Of a DNA stretch of 64,000 nt, positions 1 to 16,217 are shown piece after piece; the first letter of the stretch is position 1; the number at the start of each line of letters is the position of its first letter. The notes below the pieces were generated by a model. That model saw only the letters and a program-made list of their open reading frames with translations. It did no database searches and had not been told where the DNA came from. The position numbers and the translations under genes were made by a program. Source of the DNA: Cryobacterium glaciale (GTDB taxonomy: Bacteria > Actinomycetota > Actinomycetes > Actinomycetales > Microbacteriaceae); contig NZ_SOEY01000019.1 of assembly GCF_004402535.1 (NCBI RefSeq), positions 1 to 64,000 on the forward strand, read 5' to 3'.

Positions 1-29
1 GGGTGGCCTTTCTGGTGTTTCAAGTTAAG

Positions 30-146
30 TCCGGCGGTGTCCTACTCTCCCACAGGGTCCCCCCTGCAGTACCATCGGCGCTGAGAGTCTTAGCTTCCGG
101 GTTCGGAATGTGACCGGGCGTTTCCCTCTCGCTATAGCCGCCGAAA
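30..146 (-). rRNA. rrf: 5S ribosomal RNA
   Basis: Read on the minus strand, the segment begins GTTTCGGCGGCTATAGCG and ends in a complementary CCGCCGGAC arm, which together close helix I of 5S rRNA. The internal block around CATTCCGAACCCGGAAG is the conserved loop region. Length is about 117 nt, normal for an actinobacterial 5S. It is the last gene of the rrn operon; any terminator lies beyond base 1 of the window. Ends are accurate to a few bases. Confidence 0.95.
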
Positions 147-274
147 CATCTTCCGATGAATCGATTCTATATTTTTTAGTTATAGCACTCCCCTGAAAGG
201 AGTGTTGTTCTCGACCGTACATCGAGAACCACATAGTGGACGCTAAAGCAGCTTCTTCAAACTGAGTGTTATCA
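147..274 (-). other. 23S-5S intergenic spacer
   Basis: Transcribed spacer of about 130 nt with no tRNA. It contains a short hairpin TTCTCGATGTACGGTCGAGAA and the complementary arms ACACTCC/GGAGTG, typical of processing stems between 23S and 5S in Micrococcales. Function as an RNase processing site is inferred. Confidence 0.6.
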
Positions 275-5403
<5,129 letters not shown>

Positions 5404-5710
5404 ATGTTTGAATAGCTCACCAGCAAGCTGATGGCCCATCTAGTGCACCCACAGACCGGAATAGGTCTAGAAGATGCAAGTTTGAAACTGACAAGAACAA
5501 ATCATTACTGACTTGCTTTGTTTAGTTGCCCAACCGAAGTCAGGACTTTTTCAATATTATTTCCAAAGGAATCTCATAAGCTGCACCCCGCTAGAAACGG
5601 GCCACAACCACGAGGTTTTTGGCATTTGACATTGTGCACGCTGTTGAGTTCTCAAGGATCGGACACACCCAGCCGCCGGCCACGAAGACCATTGCACTGG
5701 AGTACTTCTC
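5404..5710 (-). other. rrn operon 5' leader
   Basis: Transcribed leader upstream of 16S, with no protein gene. On the minus strand CTTGAGAACTCAACAG at 5641-5656 is the actinobacterial rrn leader block containing the box A/antitermination region. The remaining AT-richer sequence supplies the 5' partner of the 16S processing stem. Assignment as antiterminator is by family knowledge. Confidence 0.6.
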
Positions 5711-5739
5711 TTATTTCTTGTCGCTCAGCCGAAAGTCAA
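5711..5739 (-). promoter_or_regulatory. Candidate rrn promoter
   Basis: On the minus strand a -35 TTGACT (5734-5739) is followed after exactly 17 nt by AAATAA (5711-5716), about 55 nt upstream of the antitermination block. TTGACT is a common rrn -35 in actinobacteria. The -10 is imperfect, so other promoters farther upstream (5740-5960) are possible. I see no gene between here and 5966. Confidence 0.45.
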
Positions 5740-5915
5740 TTGCTTGAGCTTCAGGTGAACTTCATCAAGCCACTGTCGCGCGGAAAATTCCGGGCTATTT
5801 TGACTTGGGATTGGTCCCGCTTGAGGCCGGAAGCACTTGGCTTTTTCCGAACCTGTGGGGTGACTTAGATGACATTACGGTGAATCCTGATACCCCGCAA
5901 CTCACTGCTACATCC

Positions 5916-5955
5916 CGGGCGTGTCGGGTGCGGACATCCGCTCGAAACATGCCCG
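5916..5955 (-). terminator. Possible terminator after the GNAT gene
   Basis: Arms CGGGCGTGT (5916-5924) and ACATGCCCG (5947-5955) can pair with one G-U, just downstream of the GNAT stop and before the rrn promoter. There is no U-tract, so intrinsic termination is uncertain. Confidence 0.3.
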
Positions 5956-5966
5956 AAACGCCACGG

Positions 5967-6545
5967 TCAGGGCTCGGGGGCGAACGCCACGAAGAGTTCG
6001 CTCACGGAGTTGTAGTACTGGTCGGTTCGGCCTTGGTGCGTCATTCCGATGCGCAGGCACACCCGCTGCGACGGTCGGTTACTCGGGGTCGTGACGGCAA
6101 CGACCCGGTCGAGTCCCGTCTTCCAGCCCTCGGCCAGCACAGCGGATGCCGCTTCGGTTGCGTAACCCTGGTGCCACGCGTTCGGGTGAAAGTGCCAGCC
6201 GATCTCGGTGTCCCCCGACGGCTCGAGCGGGGTGAGCGCGCTGGACGCGGGGATGGACTTCAGCAGCAGGTTGCCGAAGATCTCGCCGGTATCGGCATCG
6301 GTCACCGCCCGGATGGCGTGAATGGGATGCTCCATTCCCTGCCAGCGCTTGATTACGGCCATCGCCTCAGCGCGGTCGGTCATGACCCGCGGGTGCAGTC
6401 CTATGTGTTGTTGCACAGACCACAGGGAATAGAGACCGAAGACGAAGTCGGTGTCATCGAGAGTCCAGGGGCGCAGCAGCAGGCGTTCGGTTCGGAGAGT
6501 TTCCACGTCGACATCTTGCCACCCGAGCATCCGCACCTCCTGCAA
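5967..6545 (-). CDS. GNAT family N-acetyltransferase (RimJ/RimL-like)
   Basis: A 192-residue acetyl-CoA-dependent acetyltransferase of the Acetyltransf_3 (RimJ/RimL-like) branch. Visible marks are the N-terminal LRTERLLLRPW strand, the IGWHFHPNAWHQGYATEA segment holding the acetyl-CoA-binding Q/R-x-x-G-x-G/A loop (about residues 114-131), and the late SQRVCLRIGM motif. Length is normal. The start lies 16 nt after the tyrS stop on the same strand, so it is probably read through from tyrS. The substrate (a protein N-terminus or a small molecule) cannot be told. Confidence 0.85.
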   Translation of the reverse strand: MQEVRMLGWQDVDVETLRTERLLLRPWTLDDTDFVFGLYSLWSVQQHIGLHPRVMTDRAEAMAVIKRWQGMEHPIHAIRAVTDADTGEIFGNLLLKSIPASSALTPLEPSGDTEIGWHFHPNAWHQGYATEAASAVLAEGWKTGLDRVVAVTTPSNRPSQRVCLRIGMTHQGRTDQYYNSVSELFVAFAPEP

Positions 6546-6561
6546 CCGGGCCGCTAAACGG

Positions 6562-7863
6562 CTATTCGACGAAGATGCCCGCGAGCGTCTTCTTGCCGCG
6601 GCGCAACACCGCTACTCCCCCCGGCAGGACTGACCCTTCGATGGTCAGGTCGACACTCGTGACCTTCTCGTTGTTCAGGTACACCCCACCCTGTTGTACG
6701 GCTCGTCGGGCGTCGCCGAGGCTCTTCGACAGCTCGGTGTCGACGAGCAGCTGCAGCACGGTCGCGTGTGGCGCCGTCGTGGTGTGCGGCAGTTCGCGCA
6801 GCGCGGCCTCGAGGGTATCGGGGTCGAGTTCGGCGAGGTCGCCCTGGCCGAACAGTGCTTCGGCGGCGTGGATGGCAGCATCCGTTGCCGCTTGCCCGTG
6901 CACGAGACTGGTCACCTCGAGGGCGAGCCGGCGTTGCGCTTCGCGGCGGAACGGTTCGTTCCGGGCGAGCTCGGAAAACCCCTCGATCTCAGCGCGGGTG
7001 AGGAACGTGAAGACCTTGAGCCGGAAGACCACGTCGGCATCGTCGGTGTTGAGCCAGAACTGATAGAAGGCGTAGGGGCTCGTGAGGTTTGGGTCGAGCC
7101 AGACCGCGTTGCCCTCGCTCTTGCCGAATTTTGTTCCGTCGCTGTTGGTGATGAGCGGGGTGCCGATGGCATGCACCGTGCCGCTTTCGGCGCGACGGAT
7201 GAGATCGGTTCCGCTCGTGAGGTTGCCCCACTGGTCGCTGCCGCCGGTCTGCAGCACGCAGCCGTAGCTGCGGAACAGTTCGAGGTAGTCCAGGCCCTGC
7301 AGAATCTGGTAGCTGAATTCGGTGTAGCTGATGCCGGCGTCGGAATTCAGGCGCGCGCTGACGGCATCCTTCTTGAGCATGGTGCCCACGCGGTAGTACT
7401 TGCCGATTTCGCGCAGAAAGTCGATGGCGCTCAGGGGCGCCGTCCAGTCCAGGTTGTTCACGAGCGTGACGGCGTTGTCGCCCTCCGAACTGAGAAACCG
7501 CGAGACCTGAGCCTGCAGGTAGCCGACCCATTCCGCCACGGTGTCGGTGGGAGTCAGCGTGCGCTCGGCCGTGGGGCGCGGGTCGCCGATGAGGCCGGTG
7601 GAGCCGCCGACCAGGCCGAGCGGATGATGCCCGGCCAGTTGCAGGCGCCGCATCAGCAGCAGCTGCACCAGGTTGCCGAGGTGCAGGCTCGGCGCGGTCG
7701 GGTCGAATCCGCAGTAATAGGTGATCGGGTCACCATCGAGCAGCGCTTTGAGCTCGGTCTCGTCGGTGGAGACGTGCACGAGGCCGCGCCAGTTGATCTC
7801 CTCCCAGACGGAATCGAAGGAGGGATCATTGGTCTGCTGGGCGAGGATGGTGGGGTCTGACAC
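6562..7863 (-). CDS. tyrS: Tyrosyl-tRNA synthetase
   Basis: Class I aminoacyl-tRNA synthetase that charges tRNA-Tyr, 433 residues, the usual bacterial size. The HIGH-like signature appears as PSLHLGN near residue 60 and the KMSKS-like loop as KFGKSEG near residue 246. The C-terminal SKSLGDARRAVQQGGVYLN segment is the S4-type RNA-binding domain. The start is GTG. No Shine-Dalgarno precedes it, but a TAATCT -10 ends 6 nt upstream, so a leaderless transcript is likely. Confidence 0.97.
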   Translation of the reverse strand: MSDPTILAQQTNDPSFDSVWEEINWRGLVHVSTDETELKALLDGDPITYYCGFDPTAPSLHLGNLVQLLLMRRLQLAGHHPLGLVGGSTGLIGDPRPTAERTLTPTDTVAEWVGYLQAQVSRFLSSEGDNAVTLVNNLDWTAPLSAIDFLREIGKYYRVGTMLKKDAVSARLNSDAGISYTEFSYQILQGLDYLELFRSYGCVLQTGGSDQWGNLTSGTDLIRRAESGTVHAIGTPLITNSDGTKFGKSEGNAVWLDPNLTSPYAFYQFWLNTDDADVVFRLKVFTFLTRAEIEGFSELARNEPFRREAQRRLALEVTSLVHGQAATDAAIHAAEALFGQGDLAELDPDTLEAALRELPHTTTAPHATVLQLLVDTELSKSLGDARRAVQQGGVYLNNEKVTSVDLTIEGSVLPGGVAVLRRGKKTLAGIFVE

Positions 7864-7869
7864 GCGTTC

Positions 7870-7898
7870 AGATTACCAGCCGGGGGCGTCTCGCCGAA
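7870..7898 (-). promoter_or_regulatory. Candidate tyrS promoter, leaderless
   Basis: Minus strand -35 TTCGGC (7893-7898), 17-nt spacer, -10 TAATCT (7870-7875), then 6 nt to the GTG start of tyrS. The expected transcription start coincides with the start codon. Confidence 0.45.
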
Positions 7899-7945
7899 TT
7901 ACCGGCGGCGTCCGCTCTGCTGCGGCACTGATTCAGGCTAGAGAC

Positions 7946-7984
7946 TCAATTTAAGTTGATTTAGCCTGTGGGCTGAATTACACT
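7946..7984 (+). promoter_or_regulatory. Promoter and possible operator of the SatD-like gene
   Basis: A -35 TTGATT (7956-7961), 17-nt spacer and -10 TACACT (7979-7984) match the sigma-A type consensus well. The imperfect palindrome TCAATTTAAGTTGA (7946-7959) overlaps the -35. As the gene downstream encodes a helix-turn-helix protein, autoregulation at this palindrome is a reasonable inference. Confidence 0.55.
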
Positions 7985-8008
7985 GAATGCAGGACGGAGC
8001 CTCAGACC

Positions 8009-8668
8009 ATGTTTGTCATCACCGCCGACCAGATCGACAGCCGCAACGATCACGATCGTGCGCGCGAGATGATCGCACAGCTCGTGGCGCAGAACCCGCA
8101 CGCGTTCAGCCTGCCGCCGGACCAGACCGCGGGCGACGAGATCCAGCTGCTGGTGTCGGCTGCCGGGCCCGCGCTCGACGCGATTCTCGCCCTGCACCGC
8201 TCCGGCCACTGGAGCGTCGGTCTCGGCGTGGGAAGTGTGCGCACCCCCCTGCCGGCCTCGACCCGGCAGGCTACCGGCGACGCCTTCATCGCCGCACGCG
8301 ACGCCGTGCTGCGGGCGAAGAAGACCGAAGCTCACTTTGCGCTCGAGCCGGGCCGAACGGATGCTGCCGCCGCTGATACCGCCACTGGCATCGAGGCGCT
8401 CCTCACCATGCTGCTGCTGTTGCGTCAACGGCGCACCCCCCAGGGGTGGCAGGCTGGCGACCTGTTCGAGAGCGGACTGGCCCAGACGGACATCGCCGAA
8501 CGGCTCGGCATCACGACCGGGGCGGTGAGCCAGCGGCTCAAGGCGGCGCAGTACCGCGTCGAGCAGGCGGCACGGCCGGCGTTGGTTAGGCTGCTGGAAC
8601 AGCTTGATGTCGCCTCGAACGCTGGCACGAACGAAACGGCCAATATCGAAACGGAAAGCAGGCCATGA
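8009..8668 (+). CDS. SatD-like DNA-binding protein
   Basis: 219 residues. The N-terminal half begins MFVITADQIDSR and contains AGDEIQLLV and HWSVGLGVGSVRTPLP, a pattern I associate with actinobacterial SatD-family proteins. A C-terminal helix-turn-helix is evident at about residues 153-190 (SGLAQTDIAERLGITTGAVS). ATG 8009 follows GGACGGAG by 9 nt. Its stop overlaps the start of the next gene (ATGA), so the two form a translationally coupled pair. In streptococci SatD is linked to acid/secretion stress, but that role cannot be transferred here. It is divergent from tyrS. Confidence 0.75.
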   Translation: MFVITADQIDSRNDHDRAREMIAQLVAQNPHAFSLPPDQTAGDEIQLLVSAAGPALDAILALHRSGHWSVGLGVGSVRTPLPASTRQATGDAFIAARDAVLRAKKTEAHFALEPGRTDAAAADTATGIEALLTMLLLLRQRRTPQGWQAGDLFESGLAQTDIAERLGITTGAVSQRLKAAQYRVEQAARPALVRLLEQLDVASNAGTNETANIETESRP

Positions 8669-9264
8669 CCTTCACCATTCTCACGTTCCTGTACTGGGCC
8701 GCGCTGCTCCTGGTCACGCTCGCCTCGCTCACCTTCGCGGCGATCGCCTTCAAACTGCACCGCCAGCTTTACGCGATCGCCGCTATGGCAGGCCTTGCCG
8801 TTGCCCTCGTGCTCGCCGCCGTTCCGGTCGGAACCGGCCCGAGCGCCTTCGGCATTGTGCTGGGCATGCTCGCCCTCGCCCTCGCCGTGATCGGCGGCGG
8901 CCCGGCAGCGGTGCTCGCCCTCGATCTCGCGACCAACAATTCGGTACCGCCGGGCCAGCACGGCGGAATCATGGTGCGGGGCGCCGGCAAACCAGCCCCC
9001 ACGATGGCCGAGGTCAACGACCCAGAAATCCACGAGGTGCTGCGCGGCGGGGTGACCATCGGCATCCTGGAGCGTCTCGCCGTGGCCGGAGCTATTCTGG
9101 CCGGTTTTCCCGAGGCGATCGCCGTGGTCGTCGCCATCAAGGGCGTAGGCCGGTTCACGGAGCTTGCCGCGGCAGAATCGCGAGAGCGGTTCATCATCGG
9201 CACCCTGTCGAGCCTCACCTGGGCGTGCGCTTGCGCCGCGCTCGTGCCGATGGCACTGGTCTAG
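8665..9264 (+). CDS. Integral membrane protein partner of the SatD-like gene
   Basis: 199 residues with four or five hydrophobic segments (about 5-30, 36-55, 63-88, 135-160 and 180-198). The central loop, NNSVPPGQHGG to EVLRGG, looks soluble. Near the C-terminus KGVGRFTELAAAESRERF precedes the last helix; this block recurs in actinobacterial membrane proteins found beside SatD-like genes. It shares a 4-nt ATGA overlap with the upstream gene, implying joint expression. Function is unknown. Confidence 0.75.
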   Translation: MTFTILTFLYWAALLLVTLASLTFAAIAFKLHRQLYAIAAMAGLAVALVLAAVPVGTGPSAFGIVLGMLALALAVIGGGPAAVLALDLATNNSVPPGQHGGIMVRGAGKPAPTMAEVNDPEIHEVLRGGVTIGILERLAVAGAILAGFPEAIAVVVAIKGVGRFTELAAAESRERFIIGTLSSLTWACACAALVPMALV

Positions 9265-9321
9265 ACCCGGGATGTAGTGACTTTCGCCACTACCCCGCGC
9301 AACCCGCTTCGATTTGACTGA

Positions 9322-9812
9322 GGGTGGCAGCACGATCCGGCCGCGCCCCTCAACCGAACGCGCTTCTACGGACTGCGCCGAGCCGAGTCGAGAACCATAC
9401 GCCTCACCGCGTTCTACCTGCCACTGTTCGCCCTGACCTTCTTTCAGTACGGCAAGGGCCTCAATCCCGACCTCGACGCTCAGGCGATTGCGATCGCCTG
9501 CATCCTGATGATCGGTGTCGGATTCGTCGAAGAGCTGATCTTTCGCGGCTTCCTGTTCCAGGCGATCCTGGCGAAGAAGACCGTACTCCGGGCCATCTAC
9601 CTCAGCGGTATCACGTTCGGCTTGGGCCATATCGTCAACCTGCTGCGCGGCTATTCCGGCTTTGACCAGCTCATTCAACTGGTCGCGGCCATCGTGATCG
9701 GGATCGCGCTTGGTTACGTGGTCGCCATCACCCGCAGCATCCTGCCCGTCGTGCTGTTTCACATTCTTTTCAACATCAGCGGCGCCCTCACCACCCATGA
9801 TGTCGTCTGGGA
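9322..9812 (+). pseudogene. Remnant of a CPBP family intramembrane metalloprotease
   Basis: All three active-site motifs of the CPBP (Abi/CAAX-protease-like) family survive in one frame: EELIFRGF, FGLGH and HILFN. The frame also reads FYGLRR and FYLPLFALTFFQYG upstream, which belongs to the family's N-terminal half. However, a stop at 9319 closes the frame and no ATG, GTG or TTG occurs before ATG 9508, so the first membrane helix is missing. Beyond HDVVWERP (about 9810) the frame runs antisense into mpg, so the C-terminus is lost as well. I read it as a decayed gene; translation from ATG 9508 would give a product lacking the first helices. Confidence 0.7.
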
Positions 9813-10240
9813 ACGGCCCAGATCAGCACCGTCATCGCCGAGCACGATGCCGAGCGCCTTGGTCAGCCGGGCCGGGCCGCGTGCGAGGTCGGCATCCGTT
9901 TTTGACGTTGGGCGGCGAATGCGGGCCTCATCGATTCCCGCGATAACTTCACCGCCCCGCAGCAGCAACGCCGAGGCCTCTCCCTCCGGCGAGCAGACGA
10001 CGTTGGCGCAGACGTGCATCCCGTAGCTGAAATAGGCATAGAGGTACCCGGCCGGGCCGAACATCGTCGCGGTGCGCGGCGTGCGCCCGCGAAACGCGTG
10101 CGAGCCCGGGTCGATTCGACCGAGATAGGCCTCGACCTCCGTGATGCGCACCGAAACGGCCCCGCGGGTGAGCACCGCGCCGAGCAGCAGCGGGGCGACC
10201 TCGAGTGCGGGTCGCTCCAGCACGCCCGGCGCGAACGGCA

Positions 10241-10241
<1 letters not shown>
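9759..10241 (-). CDS. mpg: DNA-3-methyladenine glycosylase, C-terminally truncated
   Basis: AAG/MPG-family base-excision glycosylase that removes alkylated purines. The catalytic ITEVEAYLG strand, the GSHAFRG segment, YAYFSYGMHVCANVV and ARGPARLTKALGI are all present. The family is usually about 195-205 residues and ends with a GPR-G and PWRF block. Here, after DDGADLG, the frame runs through unrelated sequence (antisense of the CPBP remnant) and stops at 160 residues, so about 35-40 residues are gone. The GTG start overlaps the argH stop by one base (TAGTG). Activity is doubtful. Confidence 0.75.
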
Positions 10242-12884
<2,643 letters not shown>

Positions 12885-12933
12885 GGTTCTCCCTAAATCT
12901 TGATCTGTCTAAAGTTTACGTGCTGTGCAGGAA

Positions 12934-12980
12934 CCCGCCGGTCGAGGCACGAGGTACGAGGTATCGAGACCAACCGAGCC
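12934..12980. repeat. 47-bp intergenic repeat, copy 1
   Basis: Begins CCCGCCGGTCGAGGCACGAG and ends ATCGAGACCAACCGAGCC. Same length as and about 85-90% identical by eye to the copy at 13021-13067. The GGTCGAGG...ATCGAGACC frame resembles an intergenic repeat family I associate with Microbacteriaceae. Confidence 0.75.
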
Positions 12981-13020
12981 GGGTCACGATCGCTCCTTCG
13001 TCGCGCCTCGACCAGCGACA

Positions 13021-13067
13021 CCCGCCGGTCGAGGCGCGAGGCACGAGCGATCGAGACCAACCGAGCC
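13021..13067. repeat. 47-bp intergenic repeat, copy 2
   Basis: Second copy in the same orientation, 87 bp after the first. The two enclose an inverted-type block (CGCGCCTCGACCAGCG). No gene is visible in 12885-13087. Confidence 0.75.
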
Positions 13068-13087
13068 AAGTCTCGACCAGCGAGATT

Positions 13088-14017
13088 TCAGGCCGCGTTT
13101 TGCGCGAGCAGCCAGACCAGCAGGGCTTTCTGGGCGTGGAGGCGGTTCTCCGCCTCGTCCCAGATGATGCTCTGCGGGCCGTCGATGACGTCGGCGGTCA
13201 CCTCGTAGCCGCGGTCGGCCGGCAGGCAGTGCATGAAGTGCGCGCCCGGCTTAGCCAGCCCCATCAGCTCAGCGTCGACCCGATATCGGCCGAGATCGCC
13301 GAGCCGCGCGGCCTTCTCTTCTTCCTTGCCCATCGACACCCAGGTGTCGGTGATGACCACGTCGACGCCGGTGACGGCCTCACGCGGATCGGTGTACAGC
13401 GCGACGGAGCCGCCGGTGCGGGCAGCGATGGCCGTCGCATCCGCTACCACCTGGTCGGTTGGCGTGTAGCCAGCCGGGGATGCAATGCGCACGTGCATGC
13501 CGGCGGTCGCGCCGGCGAGCAGGTAGGACTGGCCCATGTTGCAGGCCCCGTCGCCGAGAAAGGCGAGGGTCTGGCCTTTGAGGTCGCCACGGTGTTCACG
13601 GATGGTGAGTAGGTCGGCGAGCAGCTGGCACGGGTGAAAATCGTCGCTGAGCGCGTTGACGACGGGCACGGTCGTACCGAGAGCCATTTCTTCGAGTCCG
13701 GCCTGGCCGTAGGTGCGCCAGACGATCGCGGCCACCTGGCGTTCGAGCACACGGGCGGTGTCGGAGGCGGTCTCCTTGCCGCCGAGCTGGCTGTTCGCGG
13801 TACTGATGATGAGCGGGCTGCCGCCGAGGTCGGCGATTCCGACCGCGAAGGACACCCGGGTACGGGTCGAGGACTTGTCGAAAATAACCGCGACGGTCTG
13901 CGGGCCGGCGAGCGGTCGCACCGCGAATCGGTCTCGCTTCAGCTCCAGGGCCAGATCGAGAATCTCGGCCTGTTCGGCCGGGGAGATGTCGTCGTCGCGC
14001 AGGAAATGGCGGGTCAC
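13088..14017 (-). CDS. argF: Ornithine carbamoyltransferase
   Basis: Transfers carbamoyl phosphate to ornithine, giving citrulline. 309 residues. The carbamoyl-phosphate site SSTRTRVSF, the HPCQLLAD motif and the ornithine-site HCLPADRGYEV are intact. It is the last gene of the argCJBDF run, 105 nt after argD, and is followed by the repeat-containing gap before argG. No argR gene lies between argF and argG, unlike the argFRG order known from other actinobacteria. Confidence 0.97.
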   Translation of the reverse strand: MTRHFLRDDDISPAEQAEILDLALELKRDRFAVRPLAGPQTVAVIFDKSSTRTRVSFAVGIADLGGSPLIISTANSQLGGKETASDTARVLERQVAAIVWRTYGQAGLEEMALGTTVPVVNALSDDFHPCQLLADLLTIREHRGDLKGQTLAFLGDGACNMGQSYLLAGATAGMHVRIASPAGYTPTDQVVADATAIAARTGGSVALYTDPREAVTGVDVVITDTWVSMGKEEEKAARLGDLGRYRVDAELMGLAKPGAHFMHCLPADRGYEVTADVIDGPQSIIWDEAENRLHAQKALLVWLLAQNAA

Positions 14018-14122
14018 GGTGTCACTTTCTCTTGGAGTTTAAACAGTGAGTGAGCGGATGCCGCTCCCCCGGTTGAAGCCTGCGCGCCGGCCCAGACCCG
14101 CGCAAAGTGGGATTCGTCCAGC

Positions 14123-15304
14123 CTAGAGGCTGGCGAGCGCACGCCCGAACCGCTCCTCGAAGTCGGCGAGTTCGGCGTCGCCGACGATCAGGGGCGGTGC
14201 GATGCGAATGCTGGTCTCGTTGGCGGCATTCACGATGAGACCGTTGGCGAGGGCGGCCGCGCTCAGTTTCAGCGCGACCGGTTCGGTCAGGCCGACGCCG
14301 AGCAGCAGGCCGCGCCCGCGTACCTCTTCGATCAGCGGCGAGTGGAACCCGAGAATGATCTCGCGCAGCTGCTGGCCGCGACGGGCGGCGTTGGCGGCGA
14401 GGTCGTCACGTTCGATCACGCCGAGCACGGCGTTCGCGGTTGCGGTGACGAGCGGGTTGCCGGCGAAGGTCGAGCCGTGCTGGCCGCGGCGGAACAGTTC
14501 CGAGGCCCAGCCGAAGGTGACGAGCGCTCCGATGGGAACACCGCCGCCCATCCCTTTGGCGATGGTGACAGCATCCGGAAGGATCTCGTCGTGGTTGTAG
14601 GCGAACCAGGCGCCGGTGCGGGCGATTCCGGTCTGGATTTCGTCGATGATCAGCAGCACGCCGTGCTCGGTGCACAGCTCGCGGGCGCGTTTCAGAAAAC
14701 CGACCGGCAGGTCGATGACGCCGGCCTCGCCCTTGACCGGTTCGAGGAACAGGGCGGCGACGGTGTTGTCGATGGTCGCTTCGAGATCCTTGATCGTGCT
14801 GTCGATGTGTTCGACGCCGCCGGGCACCGGTTCAAAGGACTCACGCATGTGCGGTTTGCCCGAGAGGGCGAGGGCGCCCATGGTGCGACCATGAAAGGAA
14901 TCGTGCAGCGCGATAATGCGGCCGCGGTGGCCCTTGTTGTTGAGCCTGGCCAGTTTGAACGCGGCCTCGTTCGCCTCGGCGCCCGAGTTGCAGAAGTACA
15001 CCCGACCGTCGTCGCCCGCACCGGTGATGCGTTTCAGCCGTTCGGCCAGTTCGATCTGCGGCGGCGTCGCGAAATAGTTGGAAACGTGGCTGATGGTGCC
15101 GATCTGTTTGGTAACAGCTGAGACGACCTCGGGGTGGGCGTGGCCGAGCGAGTTCACGGCGATGCCGGCGAGAAAATCGAGGTACTGCGTGCCCTTGTCA
15201 TCCCAGACATAGCACCCTTCACCGCGCACGAGCATGGCCAGCGGCGGGCTGAAGGTGCGCATCATCGAATCGGCGAATCGGTTCTGCCAGGAAACGTCAG
15301 TCAT
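14123..15304 (-). CDS. argD: Acetylornithine aminotransferase
   Basis: PLP-dependent class III aminotransferase that converts N-acetylglutamate semialdehyde to N-acetylornithine. 393 residues. The PLP Asp lies in [15 protein letters not shown] and the Schiff-base Lys in [14 protein letters not shown]. Its ATG overlaps the argB stop by 4 nt (ATGA), so it is translationally coupled to argB. Confidence 0.95.
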   Translation of the reverse strand: MTDVSWQNRFADSMMRTFSPPLAMLVRGEGCYVWDDKGTQYLDFLAGIAVNSLGHAHPEVVSAVTKQIGTISHVSNYFATPPQIELAERLKRITGAGDDGRVYFCNSGAEANEAAFKLARLNNKGHRGRIIALHDSFHGRTMGALALSGKPHMRESFEPVPGGVEHIDSTIKDLEATIDNTVAALFLEPVKGEAGVIDLPVGFLKRARELCTEHGVLLIIDEIQTGIARTGAWFAYNHDEILPDAVTIAKGMGGGVPIGALVTFGWASELFRRGQHGSTFAGNPLVTATANAVLGVIERDDLAANAARRGQQLREIILGFHSPLIEEVRGRGLLLGVGLTEPVALKLSAAALANGLIVNAANETSIRIAPPLIVGDAELADFEERFGRALASL

Positions 15305-16215
15305 GCGGGTACTACCTCCGTGCCAATGCCGCTTCCAGTGAAAATTTCGAGCAGGATCGAGTGCGGCACTCGCCCGTCGATGATCGCGGCCTTGGCGACG
15401 CCGCCGTCGACGGCGTCGAGGCAGGCCGTCATTTTGGGAATCATGCCCGATTCCAGTTCGGGCAGCAGGCCGCGCAATTCGAGTACGTCGATGATCGAGA
15501 CGAGCGAATCCCGGTTCGGCCAGTCGCGATAGAGCCCGGCGACGTCGGTGAGAATCACGAGTTTGGCCGCGCCGAGCGCGATCGCGAGTGCGGCAGCAGC
15601 AGCGTCGGCGTTGACGTTGAGGGACTGGCCCGGGACATCCGTATCGGGGGCGATCGACGAGACCACCGGAATGCGGCCGGCGGCGAGCTGCGCGAGCACC
15701 GCTTCGGGGTCGACGCCGATGACGTCGCCGACGAGTCCCAGGTCGACTTCTTCGCCGTCAATGACCACCCCGCGGCGGCGCCCACGGAACAAACCGGCGT
15801 CCTCGCCGGAGAGTCCGGCGGCGAGCGGGCCGTGCTGATTGATGTGGCTGACCAGGTCGCGGTTGATCTGCCCGGTGAGCACCATGCGCACCACGTCCAT
15901 CGCCTCGGGCGTGGTCACCCGGTAGCCGCCGCGAAACTCGCTCTCGATGCCGAGCCGTTTCAGCATGGCGGAGATCTGCGGTCCGCCGCCGTGCACGACA
16001 ACCGGGCGGATGCCGGCATACCGCAGGTAGACCATGTCTTCAGCGAAGGCGTGCTGGAGCTCTTCGCTCACCATGGCGTTGCCGCCGAACTTCACGACGA
16101 TGATCTGGTCGTGAAAGCGTTTGAGCCACGGCAGCGCTTCGATCAGCGTTTCCGCTTTGACGGATGCTTCGGCCTGGCTGGTCTCGTCGGCGCTGGTTCT
16201 CGCTGTGTCGGTCAT
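15301..16215 (-). CDS. argB: Acetylglutamate kinase
   Basis: Phosphorylates N-acetylglutamate, the usual feedback-controlled step. 304 residues from the ATG of [10 protein letters not shown]. This start was chosen because it sits 2 nt after the argJ stop; the longer open frame upstream is antisense-like sequence within argJ. Visible motifs are VVKFGGNAM (phosphate loop), [10 protein letters not shown] (substrate loop) and [11 protein letters not shown]. The N-terminal extension before the kinase core fits the arginine-sensitive hexameric class, but sensitivity is inferred. Confidence 0.95.
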   Translation of the reverse strand: MTDTARTSADETSQAEASVKAETLIEALPWLKRFHDQIIVVKFGGNAMVSEELQHAFAEDMVYLRYAGIRPVVVHGGGPQISAMLKRLGIESEFRGGYRVTTPEAMDVVRMVLTGQINRDLVSHINQHGPLAAGLSGEDAGLFRGRRRGVVIDGEEVDLGLVGDVIGVDPEAVLAQLAAGRIPVVSSIAPDTDVPGQSLNVNADAAAAALAIALGAAKLVILTDVAGLYRDWPNRDSLVSIIDVLELRGLLPELESGMIPKMTACLDAVDGGVAKAAIIDGRVPHSILLEIFTGSGIGTEVVPA

Positions 16216-16217
16216 GA

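Noticed and set aside
6694..7860. 388-codon plus-strand ORF opposite tyrS
   Set aside because: Antisense of tyrS, no domain or ribosome site.
8425..9798. 457-codon minus-strand ORF opposite the SatD-like and membrane genes
   Set aside because: Low-complexity Gly/Glu/Asp/His-rich antisense translation; the plus-strand genes have clear HTH and membrane features.
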